Shown piece after piece: positions 53,967 through 64,000 of a stretch of 64,000 nt of DNA. The notes under the pieces are model-generated. The model saw only the letters and a list, made by a program, of their open reading frames with translations. It was not told where the DNA came from and searched no databases. The translations under genes and the position numbers were made by a program. Position 1 is the stretch's first letter; each line of letters opens with the position of its first letter. The DNA is from Micractinium sp. NFX-FRZ. Lineage: Eukaryota; Chlorophyta; Trebouxiophyceae; Chlorellales; Chlorellaceae. The stretch is from assembly GCA_029339195.1 (NCBI GenBank), contig JAPTJF010000232.1, positions 1 through 64,000 of the forward strand. The letters run 5' to 3'.

Positions 53967-54272
53967 CTAGTGCAGCTGCAAGGGGAGTGCCAGGCCGGGC
54001 TGCTCCAGCAGCAGGGCGAGGCACCACAGCGTGGAGAGCAGCAGGGTGTGGGAGGCAAGCACGACAGGCGCCGTCCAAGACCGCCCCGTCAGCATGTCAC
54101 AGAGGCAGCGCATGCTGGCGTCTGCCTCAGTGTAACACCTGCCAAGGCGCCTGCCCAGCCATCCCAGACGCCGACTGCTCGGTGCCTGCCCCCACCCAGC
54201 CACGGGGCTGCTTGCCGCCTGCCTGGCATGTGGCTGCGCTGCTGCGCGTGCTGCGCGTCGTGCTGTGCCTGC

Positions 54273-54307
<35 letters not shown>

Positions 54308-56372
54308 GCCCCCCTGCTGGTTCTGCCGCACCGCTGGCGTCCACCCGCGCCACCAAGAGGATGGATGCTGTCGCTAGCAGCAGCTGCACAAACGCCACAA
54401 ACACTTGGCAGTCCTGAAACGCGGCAGCATCGTGCGCATGCACCCCGTGGGCGCCGCTTGCGCCGCTGCTGCCGCTGCCGCTGCTGCTACCGCCGGCAGC
54501 GCTGCTGAGCAGGTCGGCAGCACCGCTGCTGCTGCTGCTGCCGACAGCGCTGCTGTGGGTCGACGCCAGGGCGCCTTGGGGCTGCGGCATGGCCAGTGGA
54601 GGCGGCACAAACGGCAGCACCTGTGCGGCAAGGTGCGTCCAGCCGATGCGGTGCTGCCAGACGGGCTGGCGCAGCATTGGGAGCTGGCACATGGTGGCGG
54701 TGGTGCGGTAGCGCTGCGATCGGGGAGGGGTGGCAGGCCAAGGGAGGGCCAATTGAGTGCCGCGGGGTGTGCATAGGCAATGCAGCGTGTTGCTGGCCGA
54801 ACATCCTGTGTCCGCAGCCAATATGCAGGGCCTCTCCGCCGCCCGCTGCTCAAAAGAGCAACCAGCAGCAGCAGCAACCGGCTGAGGTGGGGCAGAGACC
54901 AGTAATGCTACTCGGGGGCAGTGTGCGCCCTGGCAGGTGGGAGGTGGCCGTGCCCCATTCATGGCGCTGTGGGCCGGGCGGTGACGGACATGCACTTGCG
55001 CACACGCCTCGTGCTGGCCCGCCACCCTGCACCCCGAATGCCCTCGGAATGCAGCCCTCCCCGCCAGAGCCCTACTCACATACACTCCGAACACGGTCGC
55101 GGCAATGTGTGGGAGCAGGGGCAGGGGCGCGACTAGGCTGCCCATGAGAAAGGCTACGCCCCTGCAGCCTGCAGCAGGAAGGGTGGTGCAGCGGGGTGCG
55201 TGGCAGTGAGCAGGGTTGCAAGAGCGTGGGTTGGAGTGAAGGCAGAGGATCCTCAACCCAGCAAGTGAGGGGCTTGCAACTAACCCAGCTGGTACTCACA
55301 AACGCTGCACAGCACAGTGCAGCACAAAACAACGTGGCACAGCACAGCACAGCACAGCACTCACCCAGGCAGAGCGTCCATGCATCGGCCAGCCAGCCAA
55401 GCTTCCCGCGTGCTGGCTGCCCCTGCACGGGACAAACACAGCGAGCATTCAGCACTCCATCCCACACCAGTGGGGCCCAGGCCTCTGCACGCCCCTGCCA
55501 TGTGCGAGGTGAGGCAAGCCCACGGCGGCAGGGATGCCCTCAACCTGCCAGCATAGCAAGCCGGCGGGCATCCAAGCTCCGTACTGCTGTCTCTAATCCC
55601 GGCGGCAATCAACTTACCTTGAAGATGTGCAGGATGGAGTGCGGGCTTCGTGCGTAGGGCAGCGAAGCGTACAGCACCCGTACTGCCGCCATGACAGCCA
55701 CCCTGTTCCGATCAAACCACAGCGGCGCCGCAAGAGGGACGGCAGCGGCTGCCAGAAGCAGCAGCACTGTGGCAAACTGTTGGCCTACGGCAGCGGGTGA
55801 CTGCTGCAGGTGCTGGGTGTCATACTTTGTGGTCGCCGCTAGCAGCTGGATGAGGGCAGCAAACACGCTTGTGGCCACCTGCGGCAGCAAGATGGCAATA
55901 AAGGAGGGATGTCGGGTGCAGAATACCCGACTGCGGGTCGTCCTTGGCAGGGCGGCGACTTTAAGGCGGGATGCAGTTGATCAAACGGCGTGTGCATGGA
56001 GGGCATGGCGGGTGCGGGATTTAAGGAGGGCGGCAGACGAGGTGCAGTTGAGATGCATGGTGGGCATCGTGAGGTGTAGGCTGGAAGCTGCATTCAAGGG
56101 GTGCGCTCCCGTTCCCTACAGACCTGTGCCCTGGCTCTGTACAAGGGCGAAGGCGGCGGGATGAGCGGCGGCGTGCGAGCCGAGCCCCGCCCGCGCTGCC
56201 GCGTCCACTGCTGCCGCTGGTCTTGGCCCACCTGCCGCCCCGCATCCTTCTCAATGCCGTCTATTCGCCATAGCCGAGAGGTTACGGTGAGCAGAACCAC
56301 GCAAGACAGCGATTGCAGGAGGGGCGGCAGGAGGTGGACGGAGATGCCGCCCTCTCGGGGCTCGTTCCGCAT
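53967..56372 (-). CDS. multi-TM family protein, paralogue B
   Basis: Five exons (56372-56124, 55878-55618, 55422-55365, 55168-55080, 54713-53967) close in phase to 467 aa. Same family and gene plan as A and C: exon 1 with HLLPPLLQSLSCVVLLTVTSR; exon 2 (261 nt) with TKYDTQHLQQSPAAV, LLLLAAAAVPLAAPLWF and SLPYARSPHSILHI; exon 3 (58 nt) ending DAWTLCLG; exon 4 (89 nt) with GVAFLMGSLVAPLPLLPHIA; a long last exon opening RYRTTATMCQLPMLRQPVWQ and ending with TLWCLALLLEQPGLALPLQL. The last exon carries extra Ser/Ala-rich loops compared with A and C, which accounts for its greater length. Function unknown; membrane protein. Intron 1 contains several direct repeats (TTTAAGG..GGGATGCAGTTGA type). Confidence 0.8.
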
Positions 56373-57657
56373 ATCCTGGTTGCTTCGCAGCGTGCGTTGA
56401 TCGCGCCGATTCGCAAAGCCGGCGGTGGGATCGTTGTTGGCTGTGGTCCACACTTGTGGCCTCGCCAACACGGTACGGCACGGCCCTGTTTCCCTTCCTG
56501 CGCCGTCCCTTGGGATGGTATGTGGGTGAGCGCGGGAGCGGCAGCCACCCTCCTGTCCTGCACAGGCATCCTGCAGGCCCACAGCCACTGGCGCCAGGCG
56601 GCCAGGCGGCAGCCAGGCTACTTCATCCTCCCCCACACCTTGTCCTACTGATTTGCACTCGGGCAAGGCAGGAAGTCAACCATTTGCGATCCGAGTCAAT
56701 TTGTTGGAATCATAATGCAGCGCTGAATCCCGTCTGTGGGGTCGGTCAATGGCAGCGCCCTGGAGCCGGTCCCACTCAGGCGGTTCCAGCATTGATGCGC
56801 TGCCACCGGGGGGGTGTGAGGGACCTCGCCGGGGAGCTTGCCCGCCCGCATGCAGCTCTCACTCCCTCTCATGCTTTCCAACCCACTGCGGATGCCGCTA
56901 CCCGTCACACCACCTCCCCTGGAGTCCCAAGTGCAGCGCTGCACTGCTCGGGCCGGCACAGTAGGTGTGCAGCCTGCACAGCTGATGTCCCACAGCACAG
57001 CAACACAGTCACGCAACGAGAAATTAAGGGTGGGGCGGGACCTCGCAGCTGGATGGTCGGTTTGTGTCAACCCACAAAGCCCATGGTGATTGGTAAGCCT
57101 GGGCACCCGTACGGCTGCTGTGGGCGCGGCTGCCGCCGCCTTCGACTGAGCCGTCCGGCCGGCAGGGCACCCTCCCTTTTTTATGCAGGCGAGTGCCAGC
57201 ACAAGTACTGTATTCAGCCCTGACCCACACCTCAACCTGTTCACGGCATCATTCAGCGGGCATGGCAGCAGCCAGTGAGCCGCTGGGCAGGCCCTGCAGG
57301 CAAGGGCTTCCTTGCACGTATGCGCACAAAACATCAAGAAAGGGGGTACCGGCAGCTACAGCAGCAGGCAGCGGTGGGCAAACTGCACATAGGGCAAGGG
57401 CATTGGGTGACACATACAGGGATGTGGACGGACGCAGGCACAGGCAGGGAGAGGCAACGGAGTATTGGGGAGTAGAGCGTGGGGACGCAAGGTGCATTAG
57501 ACACGTTAGAACAGAGCAGAAGTAGAGTGTGGGGAGTATGGCTTAGCTTGGGAATCAAAAGACACGTTAGAATAGCGCAGAGACAGGGTATGGGGAGTGG
57601 AGCATGGGGACGCAAGGTGCATTCGTCACAAGAGAGCAGAGCAACAGCCGCTGGCGG
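56373..57657. other. no confident gene; direct repeats near 57460-57640
   Basis: Between paralogues B and C. Plus-strand frames near 56313-56651 and 56456-57223 have no recognised domain. Near 57462 and 57593 the block TGGGGAGT(A/G)GAGC(G/A)TGGGG with GACGCAAGGTGCATT recurs, with a third partial copy between. Confidence 0.45.
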
Positions 57658-60051
57658 TCATGAAGCAGCCTCCTCGGCGGCTCCAACCGGCTGCAGCGGG
57701 AGCGCACAGCAGGGCTGCTCCAGCAGCATTGCCATGTTCCAAAGAAACGAGAGCAGCATGGACCAGCAGGCCGCCTGAATGACTCCCCTCCAGCAGCGCC
57801 CCATGAGCACGCTGCACAGGTGGGTCACGCAGGCATCTGCCCCTGCCACCACTCCACGCAGCCAAGCCAGCGGGCTGAAAGGCCGCCGTGGCGCCCCTGC
57901 GGTTGGGCCGCCCACGTTTGGGTTCAAAGCGGGGCCAGGGGCACCACGTGGAGCCAGCGGTGCAGCCTCCAGGCAAACCGTACAAAGCGTGGAGATGGCG
58001 ACCAGCAGCAGCTGGAAGAACGCCATAAACACGCGGCAGTGCTCCAGGTCGCTGTCGCCGGGGTGAGGCACGGCTGCCGCCTGCTGCTGCTGCTGCTGCT
58101 GGGGCAGTGGGTAGGGTGGCTGCACACGGGGCGCCACCATCGGCAGCAGTCCTGCTGCAGCGCGTGCCCAGCGGATGCGGCGCTGCCAGGTGGCGTGCCG
58201 CAAAAAGGGCAGGTGGCACATACCCGCGGTTGTACGGTAACGCTGCAGGCAGGGTACGTAGCGGGCGGGGAGCAGTGCAAGCGCTCTTGAGGCCACGATG
58301 CAAGCATGCTATGCCGCATGCCACTTTCCGTGTGGCCACCCACTGCGCCACTGCTGGTTGCACTGCAGGCCAACCACCACAACAGGACCGCAGCAGCCCA
58401 CCACAGCAGGCAGCGCACCACAACTTTTGGCAGGCCCCAGCCTCAAGTGCACTCATGCATGCTCACTTGGAATGCGTACGCCGAGGAAGCGAGGTGGGGC
58501 AGCATTGGCAGCGGCAGTACCAAGGGGCCCATGAGCAGCGCAATCCCTCGAGAGCCTGCAACAACAGTGGGGACGCCAGGTTCAGCGCAAAAGGGCATAG
58601 AGCAGCGGTGCCTCCCGAGCCTGCAGGGACATTGACAGAGCGGGGAGTGGCCAGAGACAGGACCAGCGTGAGTGTGCAATCATGGCACCGTCAAGATGAC
58701 CCTGCGCATGCATGCAATGTAGCCAACGGACTGCCCGCGCAAGCACGCAACTGCCAGGAAAGACATGGGCGGCAGGCAGGGCGCTGGGTTGCCGAAGCCT
58801 TTGCGGGCAGCCAGAGCAAGCACGTTGCCCAGCGAGTTGACCCGCACATTCAATAGGAGTCGACAAGGGGATGAACACAATTTGGAACATTTGTTGGAAC
58901 TTTTTGGAGGAAGAAGCAGGGCGCACCCAGCGTGAGCGTCCACAGGTCGACCAACCAGCCGAGCTCGAGCCAAGCCTCCGACGGTTGGCCCTGCGGGCAG
59001 GCAGGCACGGCACAGGGTGGGCGAGCGTGAGTGTGCTGGCACCTGGTACTGTTCTGGCTGCTTGGGCCACACGGTGTGCCAAAGACAGGTGGAGCTCGTC
59101 GAAACACACCCTTTGTGATGCGCCCACCAGCACTTGTTAGCGCATGACTGCCGCAAAGCGCCCACCAGCACTTGTTAGCGCGTGATTGCCGCAAAGCGCC
59201 CACCAGCACTTACTTGCACATGACTGCTGCAAAGCGCCCACCAGCACTTGTTAGCGCATGATTGCTGCGAAGCGCCCACCAGCACTTGTTAGCGCATGAC
59301 TGCTGCAAAGCCGCACTCGCAGTGGACCCCCTCCGCCCGCAGCCCCTGACCAGCCAGCCTGGCACGCCCTCTCACCTTGAGCACATGAGAAATGGCATGC
59401 TGGCTGCGTGCTGTGGGAAGGGAGTGGTAGATCAGCCGTATCGCCAGCATCACAGTAACTCTGTGCCGAGCAAACCAGAGAGGCGCTGCCAGCGGCACGA
59501 GGGCCGCCGCGAGCAGCAGCAGCACAAGGGAGAAGTGGGTAAAGGCAGCCGAGTGCGTGCTCAGCAAGTGCCCCAGATCATGTTTTGTCGCAATTGCTAG
59601 CAGCTGGGTGAATGCAGCTAGGAGGCCGGCGACGACCTGAAGGAGGGCGCGTGAGGAGGGGATCAAAGGGGTGTGTGGTGGCTGGTGGGCTGGGAGGGGG
59701 GACGACGGGAGCCCCCCGCAGCTGCTGCGCATGGCCCTGCGGTGTTGGGTGTGTGCGGTGGGGTCTTGTGCATGAAGGCGCTGACTTGCAAGCTGCCTCA
59801 GGCGGCCTGCAGCTCGGTTTGAAAGCAATCGATGGCTGCCAGGGCTGGCCCACACTGACCTGTATGCGGACTGAACGCTGCCCTGGCGGCGGCGGTGGCG
59901 ACAGCCCTTGGCCGCCCCGCCCTGACGGCGTGGCCGGCCTCTCATCGGGCCAGATCCGTGCCATACAAGTGAGCAAAATTAGACAGGCAAGCGGAAACAG
60001 CGGCGGCAGCAGGAAGTGAAGTGGGAGGCCGCCATCCGAAGCGGCCTCCAT
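57658..60051 (-). CDS. multi-TM family protein, paralogue C
   Basis: Five exons (60051-59860, 59636-59376, 58990-58927, 58555-58467, 58242-57658) close in phase to 396 aa. Exon 1: LLPPLFPLACLILLTCMARI. Exon 2 (261 nt): AAFTQLLAIATKHDLGHLL, LVLLLLAAALVPLAAPLWF, SLPTARSQHAISHVLK. Exon 3 (64 nt, two codons longer than in A and B): GWLVDLWTLTLG. Exon 4 (89 nt): GIALLMGPLVLPLPMLPHLA. Last exon: RYRTTAGMCHLPFLRHATWQ, FMAFFQLLLVAISTL, VTHLCSVLMGRCWRGVIQAA, LLSFLWN. Closest to B in exon 2 and to the relic D in the last exon. Intron 2 holds a 5 x 38-bp minisatellite. Membrane protein of unknown function. Confidence 0.8.
59120..59309. repeat. 38-bp minisatellite, 5 copies, in paralogue C intron 2
   Basis: Five head-to-tail 38-bp units start at 59120, 59158, 59196, 59234 and 59272. 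Each begins GCGCCCACCAGCACTT and differs at a few positions; copy 3 is the most diverged. There are no unique spacers between units. Confidence 0.95.
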
Positions 60052-60787
60052 GCCGGGGGGTGCTCGTGCAAAAGAGTGCGCAGCAAAAACAAGGTGGTGG
60101 GGTCGGGAGGGCGGTCGAGCAACAGATGGGCAAGTCACGCAAGCGACCGGTCCCTTGCCAAGTTGGCGGTCACAGCTACTTTTAGCTGCAAGCCCGTCTG
60201 AATTTGCCGCCAGGGTGATGCCGCAAGGGGGGCGCGGTGCCGACTGGATGCTGCGCAATGCCGCCTGCGGTCGGTAGTACAGCTGGTACTGCTGCTGGTG
60301 TACATTGTTGCAGGCCTCCCTATCAGGATCGCCGCTCAGCTGTTGATCGCCGCTCAGCTTCCCTGGCGCATGCAACGCAAGGTGGTTCTAGGCCATGCCG
60401 CCGGGCTGTTGCCGGCACTTTGGACAAGTAGTTGTGACGCTTGCAGCCGCACCGGCACCCAGCCGCACTGGCGCAAGTGACAGGTCGCACTGCTGTTGCG
60501 GTGGTGCGGTGGCGGCCTGCCGCTGCGAGGCATGCGAGCTCTGGCGCGCTCATGGCAGGATGATGACGTGCTGGTCAGGCATGCAGCTGCAAGAGGGTTA
60601 CCAACATGATTGATCGCCTGACATGAGGGTTGTTTGACATGGTTGCAGTGTCCTTTCCACAACAACTTGTACACTGCCAGCTGCCAGCTGCCCTGCAGCT
60701 GCAGTACCGACCGCTGAGGGCAGTGCCCCTGCGAAGAGGCCAGGGCGCAGCAGGGCGCTGGGCTCGCCCGCAGGCCAAGCGCGCTCC
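60052..60787. other. intergenic: paralogue C promoter and AMT 3' UTR
   Basis: No additional gene was seen. A 16-bp direct repeat GATCGCCGCTCAGCTT/GATCGCCGCTCAGCTG lies near 60328-60360. Confidence 0.5.
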
Positions 60788-62990
60788 TCACGCTGTGGTG
60801 CTGCCGTAGGCGCTGCTGCTGCCGTCCTCCGGTGCACGCTTCTTGTCTGCCGGGGCCATGGAGGGGCGGGTGAGGGCGCCCTCCACCGCCATTGTGTAGG
60901 CAGACCTGCGCAGCACGCGCAGCAGCAGGCACAGCGGGCACAGCAGCAGCAGCGAGTGAAAACTTTCCTGGTACTAGACAGATGCCATGATGTAAGGCGT
61001 GATGACCCATACGGGCAATGCAGCGTCCCGCACCACAGCATGCTTTCTGGCTGTCCTCACCTCTCCCCCCTGCCCCGCTCTCACCCCTGCCATGCGCTGC
61101 CATGCACCTCCACCCTCACCCCGCTCGGCCACAGCCATGCATCCTCACACCTGCGGAAGCAGCGGCCCAGTGCGCCGGTGGACAGCCCCTGAGCCAGGTC
61201 CAGGCCCTGCTGCTCCACATGCTCCGGCACACGCAGGTAGCACAGCTTCTTGAGGACGAAGAAGAGCAGGCCCGAGAGGGAGCAGGACCAGGCTGCGATC
61301 ACCAGCAGGCCCAGCAGCTGCACGCCCAGCTGGCGGCCGCTGCCGCCGTAAAACACGCCCCAGTCGTTGGCGTAGCCTGGAACGGGGGGAGGAAATGGGG
61401 AAGAGGAGGGGGAAGTTGAAGCGGAGGGCAGGGGGAGCGGGAGGGGCAGGCGTGCTTGGGCAGAGGTTGCACCAACGATGCAGCAATGAGCAGGGGCTGG
61501 GCCACAGGCAGCGCCCCCATGCACGCGCTGCCGGCCAGCCAGCGCGCTGCCTGCTTGCCAAGCGGCCTGTGCTTTGTCCCACAGCACAATGAAAGAGCCA
61601 CGCACCGTAAGCTGACTCCACGGAGGTCTGCGGGCATGGGGAGGGGAGGGGCGGCAGGCGTGGTAGGTGCACATGTGAGTATGAGGGGCGTGCAGTGCAC
61701 GCACCAGCCGGCCCGCCACTTGCTGGCAGCATGCTCGCACCTGCCGCCGACCCAGCCAGGGAACTGGAACTCCTCCCAGCATCTAGCCTCACCTCGGTGG
61801 CAAAGAACCCCACAGCCAGCACGCCCCACGCTCCGCAGAAGAAGTGCACGGGTGCGGCATCCACTGGATCGTCAATCCCCAGCCTGAGGGGGAGGCAGGT
61901 GGGAGGATGCTGGGTCTGCAAGCTTGCTCCCATCTTTGGCGAGGTTGCTGAAGCAGCACCTTCAGTTTATCAAGCTCGACGTGCGCCACAACCAAAGCAC
62001 AGGACAGCAGGCGTGCCGCAAGTGCGCAGCCCAGTAACAGCAGGGTGGACAGTGGGCCGTAGTGGTAGGGAGGTGGCGGGGCACTCCGGGCAAGCTTGAC
62101 ACAGCGGTGCCACGCAGGCAGGCACGCCAGGCTGGCAGCCCAGCCCACCCACCTGACTAGCAGGCGGCTTGATGCTGTGTAGATCAGTCCACCCACCACG
62201 CCGATGATTGCGGCCGCATACGACTGCACCAGAGCGCAGCCTGCGGTTATGCTCACCGCGCCCGCCAGCACGCCTGCACAAAGGGCACTGTGTGTGTGTG
62301 TGTGCACGTGTGTGCAGCAGCAGCGGCTGGGCACCCAGGCTCAGCCGGGGTAAGAGGAGCGGGTGCGGTGATGACTGGCAGGGGCTGGCAGGCCCCTTGC
62401 CTGCTAAAGTTGGGCATGCAAGTTCAGTCTGAAAGCTTTGCCCCGCCCAGCGCTGGCCAGAGCAGCACAGGCCCCTGCCCCACCCACCCACCGTTGAGCA
62501 CCGGGCCGACGTCGCCCGGCAGCCCAAGCAGCACCGCCAGGGCCAGGGTGGTGAGGGCGGCAAACCCGGCAGACAGGGTGGTGTTCACGGCAGCCTGCGT
62601 GGGGCACGGCAGTGTCGGTGCGGTGGGAGGGCAGCGGGTTGGGGGGGACTCCCTAAACCTGCTGTTATGCAGGCAAGCGCAGACAAAGGAGCAGGAGTGC
62701 GCCCGCCCACTGCGCCAGGCTGGTTGCAATGTCTGTGAGCATGTGCAAGCAGAGCCCGTCAGTTTCTACAGGCCCATGCATCTAACAGCAGCAATGGCTC
62801 AACATGCATGCAAAATGAGCGTGCAAACCACACATGCTTCTTTTGCCCTGACCGGGCTCACCTTGGCGGCCACCTCCATTCATCCAACAGCAACAAGAGC
62901 ACACTGCACACGTGAAATGAGTGTCAGGGCTCACCTTGGCCGCCACTTCCATGCAGTTTTTGAAGCACACGGTGGAGCCAGAGTTGAAGC
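60788..62990 (-). CDS. AMT-type ammonium transporter, 5'-partial
   Basis: Seven exons (62990-62935, 62594-62492, 62273-62153, 61883-61793, 61627-61606, 61376-61151, 60905-60788) close in phase and give the last ~245 aa. Family landmarks in order: GFNSGSTVCFKNCMEVA (after TM5), AAVNTTLSAGFAALTTL, VLAGAVSITAGCALVQSYAA, LGIDDPVDAAPVHFFCGAWG with the second pore His in the VHFFCGAWG block, then WGVFYGGSGRQLGVQLLGLL, WSCSLSGLLFFVLKKL and a cytosolic tail (LRVPEHVEQQGLDLAQGLS). AMT proteins move ammonium across the plasma membrane. The first half (TM1-5 and the first His) is not found between 62991 and 64000, so it lies off the right edge after a long intron, or is lost. The tail lacks an obvious regulatory Thr in the usual plant context. 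Confidence 0.9.
62846..62883 (-). repeat. echo of AMT exon end and donor
   Basis: On the coding strand, ATGGAGGTGGCCGCCAAG|GTGAGC repeats ATGGAAGTGGCGGCCAAG|GTGAGC of 62922-62955, about 73 bp downstream in the intron. Both donors are intact and the reading frame (MEVAAK) is preserved. Confidence 0.9.
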
Positions 62991-64000
62991 CTGCAGGGGC
63001 AGGCGGGTGCACAGCGTGGGGCAGCCTGATGCAGCACGCGCAGCATGCCCAGCATGCCCGCCCAGCCTTGAGCACTGGCAGCCTGCCAGAGATGGGAGGT
63101 CGCAGGGTGTCCGATGGGTGGGTGCACGATGGGCAGAGTGACGATGGGAGCACCACGATGTGACGATGTTGCTCCCAAGATGGGGCAATGTCTGCCCCAC
63201 GATGGCACAGGTGCTGCCTGCCATGGCTTGCCGCCAGGCCTGGCAGGCAGCAACAGCTGTGTAGGACCGGAAGGTAGAAGAGGCAGATGGCCAGCTGCTG
63301 CCGCCGGGGAGCGACATATCGCAAAATTCATTTCAGGAGTGCCGCCAGGGGAGGCGCCACGGCACGGAGGGGGCTGGTTGCGGAGCAGAAGACAGGTTCA
63401 TGCGCCGGTTCTCTCCCTGTGCTGCGCGATCATTTTTTAGACGCGCCAGCGGCGTCAGAAGCCGATAGCAACCCTCCCGCTTGGCAAAAAACAACAACAG
63501 CTGTCCCGGCTGGCGCCAACGTGGCGGCCCCGAGGTCGCTGGTTTCAGCTTTGTTTCACCTCGTCGAGCTCATTGAGACGTTCTTGACACGCCTAGGATG
63601 CCCCAAGCAGCGTGTGAAGGAGTGGCGAGCCGGTCGAAGGCAGAGCGTGGCAGCCCCGGCTCTGCGCCCGCTCGACGAGCACAGTAACAACTTCTCATAT
63701 CCTAGGATGCCATCTGTAAACAGCAGATGGCGCTGCGTCGCGACTCAGACTTGGCGATGCCAGTGGCAGGACCAGGACGATGGGGAGGGCACGATGGGGT
63801 GCTGTTTACCGGCTTCCATCACGATGGGGTGGTGGGGGGCCAGCGATGGGGCAATGGGGCTGACACCCTGCGGTCTGATGAGTGCTGGCAATGGGGCATG
63901 TCGCCAGTGCTCAACCCAGCCAAATGCAAACGTGCCCACCGCCTTGCTGCTCACACTCCGCACTGCAACCCAACCACCCCCAGCACACCCCGGGCATGCA
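62991..64000. other. no gene recognised; GATGGG-rich scattered repeats
   Basis: This is presumably intron (or 5' flank) of the AMT gene. Short ACGATGGGG/GCGATGGGG units are scattered at about 63089-63215 and 63777-63897. A middle part (63410-63730) is less repetitive and holds two CCTAGGATGCC copies near 63592 and 63702. Confidence 0.5.

Noticed and set aside
56456..57223. 255-aa plus-strand frame between paralogues B and C
   Set aside because: No domain, Cys/His/Pro-rich composition typical of non-coding GC-rich DNA, and no supporting splice structure.
59120..59309. Possible CRISPR-like array
   Set aside because: The 38-bp units are contiguous with no unique spacers, and the site is a eukaryotic intron.
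63915..63945. Minus-strand AVGTFAFGW, resembling the LWFGW block that precedes GFN.GS in AMT proteins
   Set aside because: Too short, lacks upstream AMT sequence, and the available GT donor (after TGG) leaves phase 0 where exon 62990 needs phase 1.

Overview
The window reads as GC-rich, intron-dense nuclear DNA of a green alga, most like a coccoid trebouxiophyte (Chlorella/Micractinium type). The reasons are short GT-AG introns with GTGAGT/GTGGGT donors and GCAG acceptors, TGTAA polyadenylation signals, strong Ala/Gln/Ser codon bias with CAG runs, and plant/algal-type proteins (chloroplast transit peptide, AMT ammonium transporter, plant-type glutamine amidotransferase). No bacterial operon, CRISPR array, rRNA or recognisable tRNA was seen. 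Exon models below were built by hand from reading frame, splice consensus and phase; every multi-exon model reported as complete closes in phase, except one junction at 5319/6057.

Layout. 1-900: 5' part of a quinone oxidoreductase (minus), starting in a 53-nt poly-C tract that probably marks an assembly edge. 900-5177: gene-poor, with two fold-back inverted repeats, small tandem repeats and a 49-nt poly-G run. 5178-12623 (+): a large SR-rich protein made of a repeated RS + helical + CCCH zinc-finger unit. 13109-13878 (-): small chloroplast-targeted membrane protein. 14127-22658 (+): intact 24-exon CFAP58, a flagellar protein. 22917-23752 (+): EMC6. 24420-27600 (-): membrane-anchored calcineurin-like phosphoesterase. 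28097-29437 (+): lipoyl domain joined to what looks like a KGD4/MRPS36-type E3-adaptor tail. 30082-36185 (+): six-TM K+ channel with a weak cyclic-nucleotide-binding-like domain. 36824-38779 (-): class I glutamine amidotransferase (gamma-glutamyl-peptidase-like). 39077-41013 (-): RPN13/ADRM1 proteasomal ubiquitin receptor. 41993-45708 (+): zinc-knuckle/HTH protein with a very long Ala/Gln-rich tail. 46559-60051 (-): tandem array of three intact five-exon multi-TM paralogues, one relic of the same family, and an unrelated unknown gene between them. 60788-62990 (-): 3' part of an AMT ammonium transporter.

The genes do not form one pathway; this is an ordinary eukaryotic neighbourhood. The most unusual signal is structural. 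At least thirteen introns in this 64 kb carry a decayed copy (about 30-85 bp) of the exon-intron junction that bounds them. Some copies keep the exon's reading frame or an intact splice site. This points to recurrent short tandem duplication across splice sites. Other points worth attention are the lipoyl-KGD4-like fusion, the RS/CCCH unit duplication with conserved intron positions, the retained flagellar gene, the tandem multi-TM family, and four GC-AG introns sharing a GCAAG donor.
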